A stretch of 32,138 nt of DNA from an uncultured Chloroflexales bacterium (GTDB taxonomy: Bacteria; Chloroflexota; Chloroflexia; Chloroflexales; Chloroflexaceae): positions 1 through 32,138 of the forward strand of contig CAKZSI010000075.1 in the NCBI GenBank assembly GCA_937918935.1. Reading direction: 5' to 3'. Both the position numbers and the translations under genes were made by a program. Below, in pieces: positions 21,418 through 30,047 of the stretch. Under the pieces are notes generated by a model. The model saw only the letters and a program-made list of their open reading frames with translations. It did not search any database and had not been told where the DNA came from. Position 1 is the first letter of the stretch. Every line of letters begins with the position of its first letter.

Positions 21418-23583
21418 CTATGGATCGAGGCGTGCTTCAAGCAACACAATACTCAACAGGCGCGAGCTGTCAGGCAACTCCTCCCGATCGGCGGGCGCCT
21501 GCAACACCAGGCGATGCTCGCCGGGGGGCAGCCAGAAGTGCAAATACACCCGCGTCGGTCCCCGCCTGACCAGCCAGGTCCCCGCGGGGGCGTCGTTGAG
21601 GCTGAGCGTCACTGCGCGGGGCGCGCGGTAGCTCTGGGCAACGAGGAGCAAGGTGAACCGCCGCACCTCCGTGCCGGGATTGATCAGCGTCAGGGCGCCC
21701 TCCGGCCCCATCCAGCGCCAGGTCTGCTGGCCGTCACTCTCGGGGCGCTGCCAGCCATCGCCGCTGAAGGCGGCAATCGCTCGCCCGGGGCTGGCCGGCA
21801 CCTGATACAGGCTGCGCGTTCCATCTTCGAACACCGGGGCCAGTCCGGGCAGGGCCTGCTCCAGTGCCGCCCGCACGCCGGGGATCCCTTCCGGCTCGAT
21901 CTGATCCCAGCGCACCACCACGTCGCGCACGCCGTAGAAGGTCAGCGCGGCAAGGGGGCCATCGGAGCCTTCGAGGAAGGGTGAGACAGGTTCGGGGTGC
22001 ATGCTCCAGAGCGCGCGTACAGCCGGCGTCGTGTACGGCCAGGTGTAGCGTGGCGGGCGAGCCAGGTAGCCGCCCGGGATGGGCCGGCCGTGCACGAGTT
22101 GCGCCCGCTGGGGCTCGACGTGCTTGTATCCGGCCGCAGGCATATCGAACACCACGCCCGTGCCGGCGGCCAGGCGCTGGTTGAGCGGGTGCGTGTCCGC
22201 CAGCAGCAGGGGCCAGGGACCAATCGCCAGTTCGAAGGCGATCAACCCCAGCGGCAGGGCCAGCAGCCAGCGACGCCGGTCACCCGCCAGCGCGCCGAGG
22301 GCCCGCAGGCCCAGGGCGATAGGCGGCGTCAGCGCGATGGTCGCCACCATAGTGAACAGCAGCGGACGTCGCCCCAGGCTGATGCCCGGCAGCGCCTCGA
22401 GCAGGGCGTAGGGCAGTGGCAGGCCGGTCTGCCACGGGCCAATCTGCAGGCGGGGTCCGAGGGCGAAGACGAGGGCCATGCCGGCGAGCGCGAGCCAGCG
22501 CCAGGCGCGTTGGGGGCGCCGCGCCGCGCCCAGGGCGCTCAGCGCCAGGGCGCCGTAGCCCAGGGCCACGTTCCAATCGCCGCTGTAATCGTGCCAGGCC
22601 TTGCCCACGCGCGTGAAGAGCCAGTCGCCCCAGAGCGGATGCAGATAGCTCGGCAGCCAGAAGTCGAGCAGGTTCGCCGAGCGCCGCAGCGCCTCTTCAC
22701 CCTCAAACTGGTGCACCGCCCCGGGCGAGCCGAGCGCCAGGCGCAACGCCGGCGCCAGCACGGGGAGCAGCAACAGCCCACCTGTCAACAGACTCAGCCC
22801 GGTCTGGCTCGCCGCCTGGCGGGGCGCGACACGGGTCCCACCAGGCCCGCTGGCCCACAGCAGCGCAAAGCCGAGAGCGTAGAGGCCCATGAATAGCAGA
22901 TAGTACCAGCTTGACAGACCGGTGCAGGCCAGGAACACCCCGGCAAGGAGGGCGTCGCGCCGGTGACCATCTTCGACGGCGCGCAGCAAAAACAGGGCGT
23001 ACAGCGCCGGCCAGTGGAGGCTGGCGAGTTCCAGTTGCCCGTCCCAGATCCGTGTCAGGTGGAAGGGCGAGAGCGTGAAGATCAGCCCGGCGACAAAGGC
23101 GGCCCACCGCGCACCGCAGACGCGCAGGGCCAGGGCGTAGCCGGCCAATCCGCCCAGCACCAGACCCAGGAGCATAGCCGCGTTGTAGCCTGCCACCGGC
23201 CCCCGGAGGGCCGTCACCGGCGACACCAGCACCCCGTTGATGAACCCCAGGGTTTGCAAGTGCAATGCGGCGCCCTCCGGAACGAACAGCAGATCGGTGA
23301 CAAACGGATTGCGGCCAGTAAAGAGCGCCAGATGCACCCACCACAGGTTCCAGACATTTTGCCAGCCGTCCACGGCGGCCACCGGCCCGCCGGGGATGGC
23401 GGCGCCGAATGCCGGCAGGGTGGGGGCCAGAAGCAGCAACGCGACCAGGGTGTAGCCGGCAAGGGCCGCCAACCAGACCGGCCGCGCCGCGCCGTGGCGG
23501 CGCGCCAGAAGAATGGTGGGCGCGTCGGGGGCCGTCCCCGGGTGAACCGAGGTCTCGGGACGGTTTGGCGAAGCGTCTGACAT
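21418..23583 (-). CDS. polytopic membrane protein, probable GT-C-type glycosyltransferase (YfhO/ArnT-like layout)
   Basis: 721 residues: a hydrophilic N-terminus of about 40, many hydrophobic helices up to about residue 475, then a soluble C-terminal region of about 240 residues. The first extramembrane loop has DGWQNVWNLWWVHLAL and a following NPFVTDLLFVPEG, and later GRNPF and WDGQLELASLHWPALY, common in uncharacterised GT-C membrane proteins. The C-terminus ends in a beta-rich stretch (LPPGEHRLVLQAPADREELP), like carbohydrate-binding or YfhO-type tails. I chose ATG 23583 because an in-frame GTG at 23634 would lie only about ten bases from the predicted transcription start. CAGG lies about nine bases upstream. 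The stop codon sits in a 12-bp palindrome, CCATAGCTATGG (21412-21423). It is the first gene of a two-gene operon. Confidence 0.78.
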   Translation of the reverse strand: MSDASPNRPETSVHPGTAPDAPTILLARRHGAARPVWLAALAGYTLVALLLLAPTLPAFGAAIPGGPVAAVDGWQNVWNLWWVHLALFTGRNPFVTDLLFVPEGAALHLQTLGFINGVLVSPVTALRGPVAGYNAAMLLGLVLGGLAGYALALRVCGARWAAFVAGLIFTLSPFHLTRIWDGQLELASLHWPALYALFLLRAVEDGHRRDALLAGVFLACTGLSSWYYLLFMGLYALGFALLWASGPGGTRVAPRQAASQTGLSLLTGGLLLLPVLAPALRLALGSPGAVHQFEGEEALRRSANLLDFWLPSYLHPLWGDWLFTRVGKAWHDYSGDWNVALGYGALALSALGAARRPQRAWRWLALAGMALVFALGPRLQIGPWQTGLPLPYALLEALPGISLGRRPLLFTMVATIALTPPIALGLRALGALAGDRRRWLLALPLGLIAFELAIGPWPLLLADTHPLNQRLAAGTGVVFDMPAAGYKHVEPQRAQLVHGRPIPGGYLARPPRYTWPYTTPAVRALWSMHPEPVSPFLEGSDGPLAALTFYGVRDVVVRWDQIEPEGIPGVRAALEQALPGLAPVFEDGTRSLYQVPASPGRAIAAFSGDGWQRPESDGQQTWRWMGPEGALTLINPGTEVRRFTLLLVAQSYRAPRAVTLSLNDAPAGTWLVRRGPTRVYLHFWLPPGEHRLVLQAPADREELPDSSRLLSIVLLEARLDP

Positions 23584-23650
23584 GGGGGCGCCTGTTCGTG
23601 GAGGCTGCGTTCTGGCGGGGGGGGTGAGGACCACCGCCTGATTTCACGTC

Positions 23651-23656
23651 AGTATA
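23651..23656 (-). promoter_or_regulatory. -10 box for the two-gene membrane glycosyltransferase operon
   Basis: TATACT on the minus strand with a poor -35 (TTCGCG) 17 bases upstream. The leader to ATG 23583 would be about 60 bases. It lies about 63 bases from the divergent deacetylase -10. Confidence 0.4.
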
Positions 23657-23718
23657 GCCGATCGTCGCGGAAGCGCGAATCTCCGTACCTGTAACATCGC
23701 ACGAGCCCGGCGCATCAG

Positions 23719-23724
23719 TATAAT
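23719..23724 (+). promoter_or_regulatory. -10 box for the PIG-L deacetylase gene
   Basis: A perfect TATAAT, about 35 bases of leader before the start codon. The -35 is weak. Confidence 0.45.
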
Positions 23725-23765
23725 GATAGACTAATGCACTGTCACAGTAAAACAAGAGGACGATG

Positions 23766-24488
23766 ATGTCATACGATGCGCTGGTGATCTCCGCCCACCC
23801 CGACGATGCCGAGGTGCAGATGGGCGGGACGATTGCGCGGCTGGTGGATGAAGGGTTGCGCGTGCTCCTGGTGGACCTCTGCGATGGGGAGCCGAGCGAT
23901 TTCGCCGCGCCGGGTGAGCGGGCGGCCCAGGCCCGGCGCGCGGCGGCCATGCTTGGTGCTGAGCGGATCTTCCTGGACGGGCAGGATCGGCTGCTTGGCG
24001 ACACCATCCCCCTGCGGTTGCAAGTCGCGCGCCTGATCCGCCTCCACCGGCCCCAGATCGTCTTCGGCACCACCGATGCCTGCGTGCATCCCGATCACGC
24101 CGCCGCGGGCGCACTGCTCAGCGCGGCGGTGTTCTACGCCCGGCTGGATCACTGGGAACGGGTGCCCGGCGGCGAGTTGCTGGCCGATACGGAACCCTGG
24201 AACGTGGAACGGCTCTTTTTCCCCCACTGTAAAATGGAGCCGCCCTGGGGCCGTGACTTTGCCTTTGCCGTGGACGTGAGCGACACTTATGATCGCAAGC
24301 GCGCCGCCCTGGCCGAGTATGGCTCGATCTTCCGCGTGGAAGAGGGCGACCGCCTGCTGACCCTCTACGAAGCCGAAGACGCCTACCTGGGCCGGCTGTT
24401 CGGGGTCGCCTACGCCGAGGCCTTTAAGAGCCACAGCCCCTTGCTGGTGCCCAGCCCAACCGTGTTTCTGCCGGGATTGCACGGGTGA
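23766..24488 (+). CDS. PIG-L/LmbE family N-acetylglucosamine deacetylase-like protein
   Basis: 240 residues. The zinc site of the family is complete: AHPDD (His11, Asp13, Asp14) at the N-terminus and HPDH (His108, His111) in the middle. DGEPSDFAAPGERAAQARRAAAMLGAERIFLDGQDR is the typical substrate-side region, here a variant of the DGE..T/SRG...R..E found in BshB-like enzymes. Members remove acetyl from GlcNAc groups on small molecules (bacillithiol/mycothiol precursors) or glycolipids. Two ATGs stand in a row; the second (23766) has the better spacing from AGAGG. It is divergent from the membrane glycosyltransferase operon, which fits a role on a glycolipid, but thiol biosynthesis is an equal alternative. 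A GC hairpin follows at 24562-24584. Confidence 0.88.
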   Translation: MSYDALVISAHPDDAEVQMGGTIARLVDEGLRVLLVDLCDGEPSDFAAPGERAAQARRAAAMLGAERIFLDGQDRLLGDTIPLRLQVARLIRLHRPQIVFGTTDACVHPDHAAAGALLSAAVFYARLDHWERVPGGELLADTEPWNVERLFFPHCKMEPPWGRDFAFAVDVSDTYDRKRAALAEYGSIFRVEEGDRLLTLYEAEDAYLGRLFGVAYAEAFKSHSPLLVPSPTVFLPGLHG

Positions 24489-24561
24489 GCATTCTTGCAT
24501 ACAGCGCCGCCCGAAGGCCCGGCAACGCCACCCGTCGCCCCGCAGGGGCGGCCACGAGCCA

Positions 24562-24584
24562 GGGGCGGCCCTCCTGGCCGCCCC
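24562..24584. terminator. GC-rich hairpin downstream of the deacetylase gene
   Basis: GGGGCGGCC (24562-24570), loop CTCCT, GGCCGCCCC (24576-24584): a perfect 9-bp stem, 73 bases past the stop. Only CTT follows rather than a T-run. Confidence 0.45.
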
Positions 24585-24747
24585 CTTACCCCGCCAACCC
24601 CACGGCATCGAGGTCGTGACAGGGTCCGGGGGTACGCGACCGTTGCCGGAAGGGTCACGAATGCACAGGTTTCGTGCAAACCACAATGCCACACGCCCGA
24701 GATAACATCTCGTTGGACGATGAATGAACTCAGGAGGCCCCGAACGC

Positions 24748-25221
24748 ATGTCCTCAACCTCTCGCCCTGCGACCTTCCGTAAGCGGTACTACCACAGTAT
24801 GGCCATGTTCTGGAGCGATCTGCGCCATCTGGCCAGCCTGCTCGGGCGCGGCTCGATCAGCCCGGCGCTGCGTGAGCGCTTGATGCTCACAGTCACAGCG
24901 GTAAACCGCTGCCGCTACTGCGCCGCCTTCCACGGCTACATCGGCCAGCTTAGCGGCCTGCCCCCGGAGGAAGTGCACCGCCTGCTCGACGGCGATGTCG
25001 CGACGGCCCCCCCGGCCGAGCTGCTGGCGCTGCTGTACGCTCGCCAGTGGGCCGAGGCGGGCGGCAAGGCCCCGCCGGAGCTCCAGGCCCAACTGGCGAC
25101 GATCTACGGTGTGGAGCAGGCCCGCGCCATCGAGCGCGCGCTGCGCATGATCTGGATCGGCAACCTGCTCGGCAATACCTGGGACGCGCTGCTCTTTCGG
25201 TGTTCGGGCGGGCGATTGTGA
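24748..25221 (+). CDS. AhpD-like carboxymuconolactone decarboxylase family protein
   Basis: 157 residues, all helical in appearance. NRCRYCAAFHGYIG carries the CxxC...H motif (Cys55, Cys58, His62) of the AhpD/YurZ-like alkylhydroperoxidase family, whose members reduce peroxides or act as disulfide partners. SPALRERLMLTVTAVN before it is the usual helix. I chose ATG 24748 with GGAGG ten bases upstream; ATG 24724 in the same frame has no ribosome site. The true substrate is unknown. It lies between the deacetylase and a methyltransferase on the same strand but is separated from both by hairpin-bearing gaps of 259 and 402 bases, so an operon is unlikely. Confidence 0.85.
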   Translation: MSSTSRPATFRKRYYHSMAMFWSDLRHLASLLGRGSISPALRERLMLTVTAVNRCRYCAAFHGYIGQLSGLPPEEVHRLLDGDVATAPPAELLALLYARQWAEAGGKAPPELQAQLATIYGVEQARAIERALRMIWIGNLLGNTWDALLFRCSGGRL

Positions 25222-25242
25222 GCAAAGACCCTCCACGGGAGA

Positions 25243-25269
25243 ATTTGGGAGGGCTCCGCCCTCCCGAAT
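25243..25269. terminator. GGGAGGG-family hairpin after the AhpD-like gene
   Basis: ATTTGGGAGGGC (25243-25254), loop TCC, GCCCTCCCGAAT (25258-25269): 12 bp with one G-T wobble, 21 bases past the stop. No T-run. Confidence 0.55.
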
Positions 25270-25362
25270 CCCTGCCTCGACAGACACCCGCCCCTGCGGG
25301 GCGAGTTCAGGAGCAATACCTTTTTAAAGAAGACAAGGCTTACGGCACGGCCCCCCTCCCGG

Positions 25363-25380
25363 CCTCCCGCCGGCGGGAGG
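25363..25380. repeat. 18-bp perfect palindrome
   Basis: CCTCCCGCCGGCGGGAGG is fully self-complementary. It sits in the hairpin-rich intergenic region. Confidence 0.6.
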
Positions 25381-25462
25381 AGCCGGATGCAGCGCGCGGC
25401 GGGTCACGTGCTGGCGAGCCGCCGGTATGCCTCCGAACCGCGCCAGCAGAGAGGGGCGCCTC

Positions 25463-25491
25463 CCAGCCCTCCCCCGGCGGGGGAGGGTTGG
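25463..25491. repeat. 13-bp stem-loop of the GGGAGGG family
   Basis: CCAGCCCTCCCCC (25463-25475), loop GGC, GGGGGAGGGTTGG (25479-25491), with one G-T wobble. Flanking GCGCCTC and GAGGCGC can extend the structure. Confidence 0.55.
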
Positions 25492-25623
25492 GAGGGGGCG
25501 AGGCGCGTATGTGAAACGTATCGGGTTCAGGAGGGCACGGCCCTCGCGAACAAACGCTTATCATCCCTGGAGTGTGCGGCACGGTCGCATCAGGCCCGCC
25601 CCGACTCCTGAAGGAGATCACCA

Positions 25624-26238
25624 ATGATCGATCATTTCGACCTGATCGCGCCCCTCTACGACCGGCTCATCGGCCCGCCGGATCTGGAGCGACTGCGCGA
25701 GGTGCTGGCCGTGCCGCCGGGGGGGCGCGTGCTCGACGCGGGTGGAGGCACCGGGCGCGTGGCAACCCATTTGCGCGACCTGGCAGGTGAGATCGTGGTG
25801 CTCGACCGCTCGACGCCTATGCTGCGCCAGGCGCGGGCCAGGGGCCTCGACGCGCTGGCCGCCGACGTGACGCGCCTGCCCTTCGCCGATGCCACCTTTG
25901 ACCGGGTGGTGGTCGTTGACGCACTGCATCACTTCACCCGGCCGGCGGAGGCCATCCGCGAGTTGTTGCGCGTGCTGCGCCCCGAGGGCCGGCTGGTGAT
26001 TGAAGAGCCGGACATTCGCCTCAGAGTGGTGAAATTCGTCGCTCTGGCCGAGCGGCTGCTGCTGATGGACAGCACCTTTTTCGCGCCAGCGGAGATCATC
26101 CAGATGATCGAAGCCTGCGGGGTCCCGGCGCAGGCCATGGCCGATGATCGCTTTGCGGCCTGGGTGGTCGCCGACAAAGGTCTCAGCCCAGCACCAGGAA
26201 CACTAGCACCGCGATCAGCCCGCCAACCAGCGAACTGA
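25624..26238 (+). CDS. SAM-dependent class I methyltransferase
   Basis: 204 residues. Motif I VLDAGGGTG (residues 36-44) binds S-adenosylmethionine; VVLDRSTPML is motif II, AADVTRLPFADATFD motif III and VVVDALHHFTRPAEAIRELLRVLRPEGRLVIEEP motif IV onward, the Methyltransf_11 pattern of UbiE/COQ5-like enzymes. The start ATG has AAGGAG seven bases upstream. It is short for UbiE (usually about 230-250) and the substrate cannot be assigned. The last 18 or so codons overlap the 3' end of the opposite-strand DUF92 gene by 56 bases; the residues there (PAPGTLAPRSARQPAN) are low complexity, as expected of a sequence constrained on the other strand. Confidence 0.88.
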   Translation: MIDHFDLIAPLYDRLIGPPDLERLREVLAVPPGGRVLDAGGGTGRVATHLRDLAGEIVVLDRSTPMLRQARARGLDALAADVTRLPFADATFDRVVVVDALHHFTRPAEAIRELLRVLRPEGRLVIEEPDIRLRVVKFVALAERLLLMDSTFFAPAEIIQMIEACGVPAQAMADDRFAAWVVADKGLSPAPGTLAPRSARQPAN

Positions 26239-27022
26239 GTAGATTGACCATGTCATTGTTCATCCAGCGCCAGCCGCGCACGAAGGTGTTGGGCGTGCCG
26301 TCCTTGCCAACTGTCTTCTCGGTCTCCTTGCCGTTGGGGTAGCGGTAGATCGCCTGCACCGTCGCGCCCATCAAACTGTCGGCCAGCGAACCGCCCAGAC
26401 CGCCGAGCACTGCTGCCGGCAGGATCCACCACTGCCACGTCACCGGCTGACCGGCGAGGGTCTGGCCGATCCCGAAGCTCAACAACATCACCAGGCCGAT
26501 CAGCAGCCCGCCGAGGGCCGAGGCCGTGGTGCCCAGGAGCGAGATGCCGCCCGAGGTGCCTGGATCCACCGGCTTCCCGGTGGTGATCAGGCGCGGGCGA
26601 TGCGGGCTGAGCACTCCCAGTTCCGTCGCCCAGGTATCAGCGGTAACGGTGGCCATCACGCCAAGGAAGAGGGCCAGCAGCACCGGCGGCCCATCGAGCA
26701 GGGCATAGAGCAACGCCAGCAACGCCCCGACGCCGCCATTGGCCAGGGCCTGGGCCAGGTCGCGCCGGCCGCCCTTGGCGAATTTCTCGGCCGCGCGCTG
26801 CTCCTTGATACGCTCTTTGTAGTGCGACAGCGCGCTGCTGCTTACGAAAAAGGCGATCAGCGCCATACCCCAGGCCCAGCCGCCAAAACCCATGGTCGCC
26901 GTGCCGGTGAGAATGGCGCCGGCCCAGCCCCCCATCGTCAGTGACTGGCGCCAGTAGGCCAGCCCGCCGATGGCCGTGCTGAGCAGTAAGCCCAGGCCGA
27001 TTTGTGAGACATCAACGCCCAC
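26183..27022 (-). CDS. DUF92 family membrane protein (TMEM19 / phytyl-phosphate kinase VTE6-like)
   Basis: 279 residues, five or six hydrophobic segments. GGRRDLAQALANGGVGALLALLYAL, MATVTADTWATELGVLSP and PGTSGGISLLGTTASALGGLLIGL are the characteristic DUF92 blocks. The plant member VTE6 phosphorylates phytyl phosphate; in bacteria the function is mostly untested, so phytol or isoprenoid salvage is only a family-based possibility. The gene starts with GTG; GGAGG stands five bases upstream. It lies 73 bases after ilvD on the same strand and is probably co-transcribed, with an inverted repeat (27044-27053/27080-27089) in the gap. Its 3' end overlaps the convergent methyltransferase gene. Confidence 0.88.
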   Translation of the reverse strand: MGVDVSQIGLGLLLSTAIGGLAYWRQSLTMGGWAGAILTGTATMGFGGWAWGMALIAFFVSSSALSHYKERIKEQRAAEKFAKGGRRDLAQALANGGVGALLALLYALLDGPPVLLALFLGVMATVTADTWATELGVLSPHRPRLITTGKPVDPGTSGGISLLGTTASALGGLLIGLVMLLSFGIGQTLAGQPVTWQWWILPAAVLGGLGGSLADSLMGATVQAIYRYPNGKETEKTVGKDGTPNTFVRGWRWMNNDMVNLLSSLVGGLIAVLVFLVLG

Positions 27023-27043
27023 GGAGTCCTCCGGGTCTTATCA

Positions 27044-27089
27044 GGAGGTGTGGAATGTAGGTAGTGGTTTCGTACACCTCCACACCTCC
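27044..27089. repeat. 10-bp inverted repeat between ilvD and DUF92 genes
   Basis: GGAGGTGTGG (27044-27053) and CCACACCTCC (27080-27089), 26-base spacer. The CCACACCTCCAC core recurs just upstream of the GT87-like start (about 21378-21389), where on the minus strand it supplies the ribosome site. Confidence 0.45.
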
Positions 27090-27095
27090 ACACCG

Positions 27096-28784
<1,689 letters not shown>

Positions 28785-28895
28785 TGGTCGCCTCCTCACA
28801 AGGAATCGTCTGTCTTCCCACACCAGTCATCGGGCAGACAGGGCAGGCACAATTGTTGCCGGCGCCCTTTCCGCCGAGGGCTAGATACGCCTCTT

Positions 28896-28904
28896 ATTGT
28901 ACCA
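28896..28904 (-). promoter_or_regulatory. extended -10 for ilvD
   Basis: Minus strand TGGTACAAT, with TACAAT at 28896-28901. The -35 is not recognisable. The leader would be about 105 bases. Confidence 0.4.
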
Positions 28905-29168
28905 GCATCCGCTGCCGGTAGTGCTGGCGGGCATAGAAGTTGGAGGAGGGGAACCAGGTTTCCCTCCTTCCAACCGAGCGAGGCAAGCGGATTCCTGGAA
29001 TGGCTGTACCCCCCGGAACCTCCCGGAGCAAGTGTCCGGCCAGGCTCTTCGCCTAGCCAAAGGTCGAGCCTGCTGACTGACCGCCGGGTTGATCTAAAAA
29101 TCGGCCCTGGGAGCGATACTTCCTCTGGCCCGGAAAAATGTCACTGGTCTGAAGTGAGCCGAGCAGTG

Positions 29169-29218
29169 GCCTTTGTGCTGCTCTTGTCTGGACAACGCCG
29201 GTCGCAGGCCACAAAGGC
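29169..29218. promoter_or_regulatory. nested inverted repeats upstream of the YsnF-like genes
   Basis: GCCTTTGTG (29169-29177) pairs with CACAAAGGC (29210-29218), enclosing TTGTC-TG-GACAA (29184-29195). It is 60-110 bases before the start codon and could be an operator or leader structure. Confidence 0.4.
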
Positions 29219-29281
29219 GTTCAAGCTGGCACTCTCCCCCCCACTTCCCCACGTGTCGGCGCAACTCACGAGACACCTGGT

Positions 29282-29917
29282 ATGCAACCAGTAAAGGTTA
29301 TTCGTCCTGACGGCCAGGTCGGCACAATCGTTGGACGGATCACGTCTCAAGAGGGCACATTCCAGGTAGCCGTCAGCTTTGACGACGGCGCCCGCCTGAT
29401 TGTCCCTTTCAACGAGCTTATTCGTCAGAACGACGGCTCCTATTTGCTCCCCCATGAGTTCACCAGAGCCGTTGACACCGCGACCAGCCAGACAGAACTG
29501 AGTGAAGAGATCGTCATCCCGGTCGTCGCTGAGGAACTGAGTATTGAGCGCCAGCGCGTAAAGCGCGGCACGGTGCGTGTGCACAAGCGGATTGCCACGC
29601 GCGAAGAAGTCGTTGACGAACCGACGATCCGCGAGGAGATCCACATCGAGCACGTCCCCGTCAACGCGCTGGTCGAGAACGAGCCGCCACAGCCCCGTAC
29701 CGAGGGGGATGTCTTTATTATCCCCATCATCGAGGAGGTGCTGGTGGTCGAACGGCGGCTGTTGGTCCGAGAAGAGGTGCGTATCTCGCGGCGCCGTACC
29801 AGAGTGAGCAACCCCCAGCGCGTAACCCTCCGCCGCGAGTATGTCGAAGTCGAGCGAATCCCGGCCGAGCCTGAGACGACAACGGACGCGAACACCGCGT
29901 CGGAAGACACACCCTGA
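29282..29917 (+). CDS. YsnF/AvaK (DUF2382) domain stress protein with PRC-barrel-like N-terminus
   Basis: 211 residues. The N-terminal 60 (GQVGTIVGRITSQEGTFQVAVSFDDGARLIVP) look like a small beta-barrel of the PRC type. Then come two DUF2382-like copies: EEIVIPVVAEELSIERQRVKRGTVRVHKRI with REEVVDEPTIREEIHIEHVPVN, and VFIIPIIEEVLVVERRLLVREEVRISRRR with RVTLRREYVEVERIP. Members occur in stress-tolerant bacteria; the biochemical role is unknown. The ATG has only a weak ribosome site (GAG ten bases upstream). It is followed after 130 bases by a second DUF2382 gene on the same strand, so the two may act together. Confidence 0.85.
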   Translation: MQPVKVIRPDGQVGTIVGRITSQEGTFQVAVSFDDGARLIVPFNELIRQNDGSYLLPHEFTRAVDTATSQTELSEEIVIPVVAEELSIERQRVKRGTVRVHKRIATREEVVDEPTIREEIHIEHVPVNALVENEPPQPRTEGDVFIIPIIEEVLVVERRLLVREEVRISRRRTRVSNPQRVTLRREYVEVERIPAEPETTTDANTASEDTP

Positions 29918-30047
29918 CATCCCCGAACCAGCCAACGCCCCCTTCACCGTCACTACGCGCGGCATGCGAGCAACCTGACCGCTCGCGCCGACGCTGGTGA
30001 ATAGATAGCCCGAACGTAACGCAACCTTGATAGGAGAGGAGAGGATC

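Larger units (their letters stand above)
25222..25623. other. 402-base intergenic region packed with hairpin repeats
   Basis: At least five stem-loops lie here: 25243-25269, 25289-25303, 25363-25380 and 25463-25491, plus outer pairs flanking the last. The rest is low-complexity G/C-rich sequence. Frames open here give repetitive Arg/Pro/Gly products and are not genes. A weak leader for the methyltransferase gene must lie near 25540-25620. Confidence 0.7.
28785..29281. other. 497-base divergent intergenic region between ilvD and the first YsnF-like gene
   Basis: It holds a minus-strand extended -10 (28896-28904), a GGGGAA...TTCCC hairpin within a longer imperfect inverted repeat (about 28940-28975), and nested inverted repeats at 29169-29218. 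No ORF looks real. I do not recognise a plus-strand promoter with confidence. Confidence 0.6.

Noticed and set aside
22703-24073. 456-codon minus-strand frame crossing the deacetylase promoter region
   Set aside because: It overlaps the deacetylase, both promoters and the first membrane-protein gene in the wrong frame; Arg/Ala/Pro-rich and no domain.
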